A stretch of 47,430 nt of DNA, from NCBI GenBank assembly GCA_030456445.1, contig JAKDNM010000013.1, forward strand, positions 1-47,430, read 5' to 3'. This document shows positions 1 to 6,158 of the stretch, one piece after another. Within the stretch, counting starts at the first letter, position 1. The number at the start of each line of letters is the position of its first letter. The position numbers and the translations under genes were made by a program. Origin of the DNA: Hyphomicrobiales bacterium (GTDB lineage Bacteria > Pseudomonadota > Alphaproteobacteria > Rhizobiales > Rhizobiaceae). The notes beneath the pieces were generated by a model. That model saw only the letters and a list, made by a program, of their open reading frames with translations. It was not told where the DNA came from and made no database searches.

Positions 1-66
1 GCCGGCGCAGCCGGGCGAAGCTTTACCCTTGACGCGGCCGGCGGGCATGCGGCAGCCGAGGTTCAT
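1..66 (-). CDS. possible 5' end of a gene running off the left edge
   Basis: A short open frame on the minus strand runs off the window. Candidate starts are ATG at 66 and, in the same frame, ATG at 48. An AGGAGG stands just upstream of 66; it is almost touching that ATG and about 19 bases from the second, so neither spacing is ideal. It lies immediately downstream of the Toprim gene and on the same strand, so it may be the next gene of that operon. In related plasmids and integrative elements the next gene is often a large helicase-type protein, but only about 20 residues are visible here and they match nothing I recognise. Confidence 0.25.
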   Translation of the reverse strand, partial: MNLGCRMPAGRVKGKASPGCAG

Positions 67-88
67 TCCTCCTTTCCGTTTTCATTTT

Positions 89-991
89 TCATATTTTTTG
101 AGCCGCAACCTGCAGCATCGCGTTCCAATCCTCGGCGATCGGCTTCAGCCGTTCGAACTCGCAAGGCATGTCGCCAGCAAGTTCGCGCAATCGCGATACA
201 AACACTTCGCCTTGAGGATTGGCATCGGTGGCGGCGACCATGCGCATATCCAGCCGCGCGGCCAGCGCTCGAAGAGCAGCCTTAGTCGTAGGCGACCAGC
301 CTCCGCCAGTGCTGACATAGAGTGTGTCACGCCGCATCTGTTCGATTGCGGCAAGGCTCATGGCGTCGATCGCCGCCTCGGTCACGCAAATGCGCAACGC
401 GGAGGCTGAGCCGAGCCGGAAAAGCACCTTGCTGCCGCCGGATGCAAAGCCCCGCCATTCCGGGCCACGTTCTTCCCAGCCGGTGACGGCGCCGTCATCA
501 CCCTGATGCGCCGCCCACATGCTGCCGCGCGGCCCTTCGCGTAGCAGGTTCTGCGCAATGGCAGCACGGATGACGCGTTCGGGAATATGCCGCTCATCGC
601 GCAGGTAGCGCCAGGTCCCCGATCCACGCCACGGCTTTAAGCGGGCCGTCCAACGATCGGGGATCGACTGGTCCGGTTCGCTCTGCCGTGATTGTCGTTG
701 CCATTGTGGTCTGGAAGGCTCGAATCCGACAAGGGACGCCACCTGCACGAAGGCTTCGAGGAAATCGCAGCCATCCAGGTGCTGGACCAGCGAATAAACA
801 TCCCCTTTGGCATCCGAGAGTGGATCGAACCAACCCCTGCCCTCGTAAATGACGATAATGATGTCAGCGTCACGGCGATATTTTACCGCCTTGCGCGTGC
901 TTTCCTTGAGATCGGCCGCGAAGCCGCCGGTTTCCAGCACCGCCTCGCAGCCGACGCGACTTCGCAGGTCTTCTATATCTGCTTTTTCCAT
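89..991 (-). CDS. DUF3991/Toprim domain-containing protein
   Basis: A 300-residue protein with an N-terminal DUF3991-type (DUF7146) region and a C-terminal Toprim fold. Visible signals are an N-terminal block with GDVYSLV and the Toprim glutamate in RICVTEAAIDAMSL, followed by the acidic stretch around VAATDAN. Toprim proteins of this kind are primase-like and are carried near conjugation and mobilisation genes of alphaproteobacterial plasmids and ICEs; the actual substrate is unknown. The open frame extends upstream to 1618 only because the region is GC-rich. I chose ATG at 991 because a GGGGGAGAGG ribosome site precedes it and the conserved N-terminus begins there. The gene looks intact. 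Confidence 0.85.
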   Translation of the reverse strand: MEKADIEDLRSRVGCEAVLETGGFAADLKESTRKAVKYRRDADIIIVIYEGRGWFDPLSDAKGDVYSLVQHLDGCDFLEAFVQVASLVGFEPSRPQWQRQSRQSEPDQSIPDRWTARLKPWRGSGTWRYLRDERHIPERVIRAAIAQNLLREGPRGSMWAAHQGDDGAVTGWEERGPEWRGFASGGSKVLFRLGSASALRICVTEAAIDAMSLAAIEQMRRDTLYVSTGGGWSPTTKAALRALAARLDMRMVAATDANPQGEVFVSRLRELAGDMPCEFERLKPIAEDWNAMLQVAAQKI

Positions 992-1287
992 GCCTCTCCC
1001 CCGGCCGCATTCTGCCGGCCATTTTGAAATTAACTTTTCCGCACACTTCGCGTCCGCCGCGACGAGTAAAGGCGGCAAGGGCGCGGTCGGCAACTGACCA
1101 ATCTTGCAGTCGCGCTGCACATTGTGGCTGACTGCGGCGCAGCCTCCCTTGCGGCCTGCAGCTCGGCCGCGGCACGCCGCGTTGACAGCGCTGATCCAAT
1201 GAACCGGCCAGCCACCTGTATAGGGGCAATATTCGAAGATTGCCTCGACCTCGTCATCCTCGAGGTCGTTGACAGGAAGAACACCAT
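992..1287. other. non-coding or decayed stretch upstream of the Toprim gene
   Basis: Frames are open on both strands because of high GC content, but none has a convincing start, ribosome site or recognisable motif. The minus frame continuous with the Toprim gene contains an acidic segment (around 1215-1275, residues LEDDEVEAIFEY) that could be a decayed neighbour, but I cannot assign it. Confidence 0.3.
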
Positions 1288-1354
1288 GACTACGGCCTCG
1301 ATCTCGGCCGCGTCGTCCAGCAGATCGCCCTTGTTGCGGAGCGGCTAGAGCCTG

Positions 1355-1744
1355 GTGAGAACCGCCACGCAGCAGATCGAGCGCGCCGCCAACAGTCTCG
1401 CCCGCTGTCTCGCCGGCGCGCGCGAGCGCCAGCAACAGGATCGATGGCTTTGGGGCGCGGGAGCTGCCGGCCTGGTCGCGGGCGTGCTGTTGACGCTGTT
1501 CCTGCTGCGCGTACTGCCCGGATCGGTCGATATGGCTGTAGCCTCGACCGTCATGAACGATGAGCGTTGGAAAGCCGGAATCTCGCTCATGCAGTCGGGA
1601 AGTCCCGGAGGCTGGCAAAGCATTGTCGATGCGAGCGACTTGGTGCGCGCCAACACAGACGCGCTCACGCGCTGCGCCGCGGCGGCTGCGAAGGCGAAGA
1701 AGGATCAGGACTGCACGATCACCGTGTCAGCGCCGACGCGGTAG
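1355..1744 (+). CDS. DUF6118 family membrane protein, N-terminally truncated
   Basis: The C-terminal part of a DUF6118 protein: an ATQQIERAA helix, one membrane segment (about residues 33-52, WGAGAAGLVAGVLLTLFLL), then the family-typical GGWQSIVDASDLVRAN and a closing CTITV strand. DUF6118 proteins are found beside plasmid and ICE genes of alphaproteobacteria; their role is unknown. Only a GTG start is available at 1355. Just upstream, in another frame (1288-1350), a stretch reading DYGLDLGRVVQQIALVAERL resembles the family's N-terminal region, so the gene appears broken by a frameshift or small deletion near 1350. It is divergent from the Toprim gene. It may be a pseudogene covering about 1288-1744. 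Confidence 0.6.
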   Translation: MRTATQQIERAANSLARCLAGARERQQQDRWLWGAGAAGLVAGVLLTLFLLRVLPGSVDMAVASTVMNDERWKAGISLMQSGSPGGWQSIVDASDLVRANTDALTRCAAAAAKAKKDQDCTITVSAPTR

Positions 1745-1782
1745 TGTAGAGTTGTTGGCGGATTTGAAGGACCCGCTAGGAT

Positions 1783-2268
1783 ATGATGGCCAAAATCCTT
1801 GTTAGCGCCTGCCTTCTCGGCCGTCCTGTTCGATACAATGGATCAGCCCGGACCGTTGCACATCCAGCCTTGGAGCGATGGCGGCAAGAGGGGCGGCTTG
1901 TAAGCATCTGCCCCGAGTTGACGGCGGGTTTCAGTGTGCCGCGTCCCCCGGCCGAGATTGCGGAGGGCCGGTCGGGCGAGGCGGTTCTTTCAAACGGCGC
2001 GCGCGTCATCGAGGCGACCGGCGCGGACGTGACAGACCTTTATGTCGCCGGCGCGCAGGCGACCCTGGCCTTGGCGCGCGAGCATGATTGCAGGTTTGCC
2101 CTGTTGATCGACGGTAGCCCGTCATGCGGCAGCGGTTTTATCTACGATGGTGCGTTCGCCGGCCGTAAGCATGTCGGCGCGGGCGTGACGGCTGCGCTTT
2201 TGCGGCAGCATGGAATAGAGGTTTTCGCGGAGACGGAAATCGACGCCCTACAGGCCCGCTTGTTGTAG
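1783..2268 (+). CDS. DUF523 (TudS-like) family protein
   Basis: A 161-residue single-domain DUF523 protein. Three cysteines at the family's conserved positions are visible: C10 in SACLLG, C43 in ICPE and C115 in SPSCGSG. In the characterised members (thiouracil desulfurase, TudS) these three cysteines hold a [4Fe-4S] cluster, and the Glu after the second and the Ser before the third act in catalysis; all are present (E45, S112/S114). A desulfidase-type function on a thiolated base is therefore possible but not shown. Two adjacent ATG codons (1783 and 1786) can start the gene; the AGGA at 1777 favours the second. Length is normal for the family. Confidence 0.85.
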   Translation: MMAKILVSACLLGRPVRYNGSARTVAHPALERWRQEGRLVSICPELTAGFSVPRPPAEIAEGRSGEAVLSNGARVIEATGADVTDLYVAGAQATLALAREHDCRFALLIDGSPSCGSGFIYDGAFAGRKHVGAGVTAALLRQHGIEVFAETEIDALQARLL

Positions 2269-2386
2269 GTTTCGGGATTTTCGCGACAAATCTAGCTTGC
2301 TCCAACCCGCCGCGCTTGTGCGGGCGCACAGATAAGCGCCGAGTTTCGCGTGGTTCAGGTCATTTATTCAATGTAGTCTTGGAACG

Positions 2387-3196
2387 ATGACACAAGGGAA
2401 ATTCGAGATAATCCGTTGCAGGATGCAGGGCGTTGAGGCGGTTTCTGCCGATACCTCTCATGCGTTCGGTCGCCATACCCACGACCAATTCGGGATTGGT
2501 GTCATCATGCGCGGCGCTCAGAAATCCCTAAGCGGGCGAGGTATCGTGGAGGCAGAGACCGGCGACGTTATCACCGTCAACCCCGGCGAAGTGCATGACG
2601 GCTCGCCTCTTGGAGAGAGCGGCCGTGCATGGCGGATGCTTTATTTCGACCCTGCTACCTTGGCCGATTCAATCCGCGCGTTGACCGATGGAAGCAACGA
2701 TTCCGCAGAGCTTTCACGCCCTATGATGCGCGATCCGGGGTCGGCGGCATATTTCCTATGCCTCTTTCGCACGATGACCGATCCGCATGGCGGATACAGC
2801 GAGATCGAGGGAGGGGAAAACTTGCTCCTTCTTCTCGCACGGCTCATTGAACGCCGCGATCGGAAGCGACGGCACGGAGCGCCCAAGGCCATAGAGCAGG
2901 CACGCGCGCGCATCGACGATGATCCCTCTGCGCGGCTGACACTTGACGAACTGGCCGCACTCGGCGGCGTCAGCCAGTTTCAGCTTGTACGCGGCTTCTC
3001 AAAAGTGACTGGTTTCACGCCACACGCCTATCTTGTCCAGCGCCGGCTTCAGCGCGCGCGAAAGATGATCGCGGAAGGCACCGCCCTAGCGGACGCCGCC
3101 CACGCTGCCGGCTTTGCGGACCAAAGCCACATGACGCGGCTTTTCGTCCGCACCTACGGCATGTCGCCGGGCCTCTACGCTGCCGCGATGACCTGA
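2387..3196 (+). CDS. AraC family transcriptional regulator
   Basis: A 269-residue protein with an N-terminal cupin-like sensing domain (histidines in RHTHDQFG near residue 31, GDVITVNPGEVHDG near 65) and a C-terminal double helix-turn-helix (about 165-262), with the second recognition helix region reading AAGFADQSHMTRLF. It belongs to the AraC group that controls small exporters. It is followed on the same strand by the B3/B4-domain gene and a LysE-type exporter, a recurring trio, so it probably activates them in response to an amino acid or a related toxic compound. Start ATG at 2387 gives full domain coverage. Confidence 0.9.
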   Translation: MTQGKFEIIRCRMQGVEAVSADTSHAFGRHTHDQFGIGVIMRGAQKSLSGRGIVEAETGDVITVNPGEVHDGSPLGESGRAWRMLYFDPATLADSIRALTDGSNDSAELSRPMMRDPGSAAYFLCLFRTMTDPHGGYSEIEGGENLLLLLARLIERRDRKRRHGAPKAIEQARARIDDDPSARLTLDELAALGGVSQFQLVRGFSKVTGFTPHAYLVQRRLQRARKMIAEGTALADAAHAAGFADQSHMTRLFVRTYGMSPGLYAAAMT

Positions 3197-3267
3197 CCTG
3201 CAATTTCCTTCAAGACGGGGCAAAGCGGCACCCGGCATATGGTTCGGAAAATAGTCGAGCCGAGAGT

Positions 3268-3945
3268 ATGCCCATACAATTCCGTTACGTCCCTGAAATC
3301 CGATCCGGCTTTCCCCAACTCCGCTCGCGCACAGTCCTGGTCGATGGCATTGATGCGATGGCCGACCCTTCCACCGAGATCGCCCGATTAAGAGGGATTG
3401 CGGATGATCGGCTTGCCGCCGCAAGTGAGGGCGAGTTTCCCGAGCTACGGGCTTGGCGGCGCGCCTTTTCGGCTATGAGCCTCAAGCCGACGCAGTATAG
3501 GTGCGCATCGGAAGCTCTGTTGCGGCGCTATCGCAAGGACGGATCGCTTCCCGCACTTCATCCGCTGATCGACCTTTGCAACGCGGCCTCGCTCGCCTTT
3601 GCTATTCCGGTCGCGGTGTTCGACACGGCGAGGATCATCGGCGCGATGACTGTGCGGCTGGCCAATGGTGATGAAACCTACGAGACGTTCGCCGGCGTGA
3701 TCGAACATCCGGACCCCAGCAAGGTCATCTTTGCCGATGAGAGTGCCCGCGCACATGCGCGCCGCTGGACCAACCGCCAAAGCGGATGGTCCGCCATCTG
3801 CCCGGAAACCACGCAAGCGCTGATCGTCACCGAAGCCCTGCACAAAACGGCCGACGACGATGTTGCCGCCCTCACATCGTCGCTTTCCGAGGCGCTGTCC
3901 GCGATCTGGCCGGATTGTGCGGTGGCAGAAATGGAACCGCTATGA
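3268..3945 (+). CDS. B3/B4 (tRNA-binding) domain protein, PheT-beta related
   Basis: A 225-residue stand-alone B3/B4 domain, the editing-type domain found in the beta subunit of phenylalanyl-tRNA synthetase. Conserved parts include the central LPALHPLIDLCNAASL segment (about residues 90-106), the following hydrophobic strand AIPVAVFD, and the motif SGWSAICPETTQALIV near residue 172. Stand-alone B3/B4 proteins are thought to act on mischarged tRNA or free amino acids, but the exact reaction is not settled. The stop overlaps the start of the LysE-type exporter by four bases (ATGA), so the two are translationally coupled, suggesting they handle the same amino acid. Confidence 0.85.
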   Translation: MPIQFRYVPEIRSGFPQLRSRTVLVDGIDAMADPSTEIARLRGIADDRLAAASEGEFPELRAWRRAFSAMSLKPTQYRCASEALLRRYRKDGSLPALHPLIDLCNAASLAFAIPVAVFDTARIIGAMTVRLANGDETYETFAGVIEHPDPSKVIFADESARAHARRWTNRQSGWSAICPETTQALIVTEALHKTADDDVAALTSSLSEALSAIWPDCAVAEMEPL

Positions 3946-4553
3946 CGCTGGAATTTTTCCTCACCTCTCTGGTCATCGTCGCATCGCCCGGAACCGGCGC
4001 GATCTACACGGTCGCAGCCGGCCTATCGGGCGGCACGCGGGCGAGCCTCATAGCTGCCTTTGGATGCACCCTCGGCATCGTCCCGCATGTCCTGGCTGCG
4101 ATTAGCGGGCTTGCGGCGCTGCTTCACACGAGCGCGCTGGCCTTCCAGATTCTCAAATATCTCGGTGTCGCTTATCTGCTCTATATGGCGTGGGCGATGT
4201 TTCGTGATCGGGGAATGTTGAGCCTGAACGGTGAGGCGGATGGGAAAGGCATCCGGCAGGTGATCGTTTCTGCGATCCTCATCAACCTGCTGAATCCCAA
4301 GCTCTCGATCTTCTTCTTTGCCTTCCTGCCGCAATTTGTTAGGCCCGATGAAGCGTCACCGCTGAACCGGATGCTGGAATTAAGCCTTGTGTTCATGGCG
4401 CTGACCTTTGTGATCTTCGCCGTCTACGGGGCGTTTGCCGCCGCTGTTCGGCAGCATGTCATCTCTAGCGCCTCCGTGCAGGTCTGGATGCGCCGTGGCT
4501 TCGCCGCCGCGTTCGCCGGCCTCGCTGCACAACTTGCGCTCTCTCAGCGATGA
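3942..4553 (+). CDS. LysE/RhtB family amino-acid exporter
   Basis: A 203-residue inner-membrane protein with about six hydrophobic segments. It begins MTLEFFLTSLVIVASPGTGA, which carries the N-terminal (S)PGP-like signature of LysE/RhtB exporters, and has the INLLNPKLSIFFFAF motif in the middle (about residue 110), also diagnostic for the family. It is expected to export an amino acid or homoserine-like metabolite. I chose ATG at 3942 because it overlaps the upstream stop as ATGA; a longer open frame starting at 3786 would overlap the previous gene. It is the last gene of the AraC-controlled group and converges with mazF. Confidence 0.9.
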   Translation: MTLEFFLTSLVIVASPGTGAIYTVAAGLSGGTRASLIAAFGCTLGIVPHVLAAISGLAALLHTSALAFQILKYLGVAYLLYMAWAMFRDRGMLSLNGEADGKGIRQVIVSAILINLLNPKLSIFFFAFLPQFVRPDEASPLNRMLELSLVFMALTFVIFAVYGAFAAAVRQHVISSASVQVWMRRGFAAAFAGLAAQLALSQR

Positions 4554-4610
4554 AACGACGATCTGCGGGAACGCGAAACCGTCGCGCAGTTCCTGACTTT
4601 TGAATCGGCG

Positions 4611-4937
4611 TTATTCAAAGATCGTGGCGGTTTTCGCCAAGACTTCATCCATGATGGCGGATGGCAGGCTTTCGACCTTGCGCCCGTTGCGTGCCGTCAG
4701 ATCGAGAACGCGGGGCTGATCGCAACGGATCACGCCTGTCGTTTTTGTGTCTGTGAGCGGCACGGCAAAGCCGATGCGCTGGGCAAAATCGTCGCCGTTC
4801 GTGATCGGCAAAATGACCGGCAGGTTTGTTGCCCGGTTGAAGTCGTCAGGGGAGACGATGACGACCGGGCGATGCCCGCGCTGTTCACGGCCCTGGGTCG
4901 GCTCAAGATCGACCATGTAAACGTCGCCACGCCTCAT
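4611..4937 (-). CDS. mazF: type II toxin, MazF/PemK endoribonuclease
   Basis: A 108-residue PemK/MazF-fold toxin with the standard N-terminal motif RRGDVYMVDLEPTQGREQRG, followed by HRPVVIVSPDDFN and the mid-protein VILPIT strand. MazF toxins cut mRNA at short sequences when freed from the antitoxin. The start (ATG at 4937) overlaps the end of the antitoxin gene by four bases, so the pair is co-translated. Length and motifs are those of an intact toxin. It lies on the interior side of the Tn3-like end at 5501-5548, as toxin-antitoxin passengers of Tn3-family transposons commonly do. Confidence 0.93.
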   Translation of the reverse strand: MRRGDVYMVDLEPTQGREQRGHRPVVIVSPDDFNRATNLPVILPITNGDDFAQRIGFAVPLTDTKTTGVIRCDQPRVLDLTARNGRKVESLPSAIMDEVLAKTATIFE

Positions 4938-5191
4938 ATCAGCTCGTCACCGACAGCGGAGGCATCGACCCATTCGCGTTCCTCGGGCGGCTGCGGCTGC
5001 GAATAGTCGGATGCGGCCAGCAGCTCGGCCATCGTGTAACGCGGCCGTGCGCCTGGCTCGATAACGAGACGGCCATTATCGACGGCCAGCCCGACTTTCG
5101 CACCGGCCGTCAGGTTCAGAACATCGAGCAGCGCCGGGGGAACCGCGAGCATGACGGAGCCGCCAACCTTGCGGAGATTCGTGGTGTGCAT
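4934..5191 (-). CDS. mazE: type II antitoxin, MazE/AbrB-fold
   Basis: An 85-residue antitoxin with an N-terminal SpoVT/AbrB-type DNA-binding domain (TTNLRKVGGSVMLAVPPALL at the start, then a strand NGRLVIEPG) and an acidic C-terminal tail (about residues 50-85) that would wrap the toxin. I chose ATG at 5191, preceded by a GGAGG ribosome site 7 bases away; the longer frame to 5224 would run into the promoter operator. The gene overlaps mazF by four bases. Autorepression is likely through the inverted repeats just upstream. Confidence 0.9.
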   Translation of the reverse strand: MHTTNLRKVGGSVMLAVPPALLDVLNLTAGAKVGLAVDNGRLVIEPGARPRYTMAELLAASDYSQPQPPEEREWVDASAVGDELI

Positions 5192-5204
5192 AGGTGCCTC
5201 CAAA

Positions 5205-5237
5205 GTTATATCGTCATATAACAAATGGCGATATAAC
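5205..5237. promoter_or_regulatory. mazEF promoter operator (inverted repeats)
   Basis: Three related half-sites lie just upstream of mazE: GTTATATCG at 5205-5213, TATAAC at 5217-5222 and CGATATAAC at 5229-5237. The first and last form a perfect 9-bp inverted repeat, and the first pairs with the middle one as GTTATA/TATAAC. Such AT-rich palindromes at a MazE-type promoter are the usual autorepression site of the antitoxin and toxin complex. Confidence 0.6.
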
Positions 5238-5273
5238 TTTCAAGCCCCGCCGATCTCGGCTATCATAGGATGG

Positions 5274-5387
5274 TGTCGCAAATCTCTGTCGCGTAAGTCG
5301 GACTTTCGCACGCGACTTTTGCGACAGATAGTCCCCTGAAAATTCAGCGCGAGCAACTTTGTCGCAAAACTTAGGATTTCCGCGACA
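5274..5387. repeat. cluster of TGTCGC/GCGACA repeats, possible res site
   Basis: Five copies of the hexamer TGTCGC in both orientations lie here: TGTCGC at 5274, 5287 and 5360, GCGACA at 5321 and 5382. The pair 5360-5387 forms a 28-bp inverted-repeat unit, the length of the crossover site I of Tn3-family resolution (res) sites; a second inverted pair spans 5287-5326 and a direct half-site lies at 5274. Three clustered subsites of this sort are the layout of a res region, although the second unit (40 bp) is longer than the textbook 34 bp. No resolvase gene is next to it. Confidence 0.45.
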
Positions 5388-5500
5388 GCTTCGGGGGGTG
5401 GGAAACGGACTGGCAGGTTTCCGGCGACCATCCCGGAAAGGCTGCCCATCATCTGGTCAACGAGCGCGGCGGAAACGCGGTCTCATCCCGGCCGGGCGCA

Positions 5501-5548
5501 GCTTATCCCGAATCAATCGTACCGCAAAGTTATGCCGACCTGCTCCCC
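5501..5548 (-). mobile_element. Tn3-family-like terminal inverted repeat
   Basis: Read on the minus strand from 5548, the sequence begins GGGGAGCAGGTCGG, contains TTTGCGGTACG and ends GGGATAAG. A GGGG tip and a TAAG inner end are the hallmarks of Tn3-family inverted repeats. The GGGG tip faces right, so the transposon interior lies to the left, on the same side as the res-like cluster and mazEF. A second copy of the repeat was not found in the window. Confidence 0.4.
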
Positions 5549-5642
5549 ATGAGCCGTCGCAGTCGTCCACATTGTATCCGCAGAGATGAACAATTCACGC
5601 TGACACTAACTTCCGCGCTGCACTTGATCTTTGGTCGCGTGT

Positions 5643-6155
5643 TCAGATAACTCGCAACACGCTGAGCGCGAGGCGCGGTTCGGCAGCTTGTACGCGCGTA
5701 AAGTCGCCATCACAGGTGAGGACCTGCAGATCGCGCTCGAACCCCTGAGCGCAAATCCAAAGATCATTTTCATTGATGCCCAGCCGCTTGCCGGTAGCGT
5801 GGTCGATCCAGTCTTCGAGATGAGCGGGCGGCTTGTTTCTGCTCGCCTTCGGCATGAACGTACTCACCATTGCGGCTTTGAGATCTCCATATGTGACCGC
5901 AACCTGGGTATTGATCCAAAGCAGCGTGCGGGCCTGTGCGGATGCGAGCACCTGACTGGCATGTGTTGGTGTGCGGCCGTGAATGTTCTGCACGCTTGCG
6001 ACGCCCGTGCGGATTTCGCCGATACTCACGGCGGAGACATATTGGAGGTCATCGCCACTCATAGCGTCGATCGCTGCAGCGACGGTCGCGTGCAGCACAT
6101 GGGCGGGATCCACAAGGGCAATCAGAACCGATGTGTCGAGCAGATACCCGGTCAT
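5643..6155 (-). CDS. PIN-domain nuclease (VapC-like)
   Basis: A 170-residue PIN-fold protein. The acidic metal-binding residues of the family are all visible: D7 in LLDTSVLIAL, E47 in SIGEIRTG, D131 in NENDLWICAQ and D149/D151 in TCDGDF. PIN domains cut RNA (VapC toxins) and in some systems structured nucleic acid. It has no small antitoxin gene in front; instead it starts three bases after the methyltransferase stop, as third gene of a regulator, methyltransferase and PIN operon. This suggests it is the nuclease arm of that system rather than an ordinary VapC. At 170 residues it is longer than most VapC toxins (about 130-140), with an insert around 55-65 and 95-110. Confidence 0.85.
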   Translation of the reverse strand: MTGYLLDTSVLIALVDPAHVLHATVAAAIDAMSGDDLQYVSAVSIGEIRTGVASVQNIHGRTPTHASQVLASAQARTLLWINTQVAVTYGDLKAAMVSTFMPKASRNKPPAHLEDWIDHATGKRLGINENDLWICAQGFERDLQVLTCDGDFTRVQAAEPRLALSVLRVI

Positions 6156-6158
6156 TGA

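Noticed and set aside
5240-5452. 70-codon minus-strand frame across the TGTCGC repeats
   Set aside because: Overlaps the repeat cluster, no motif; probably not a gene.
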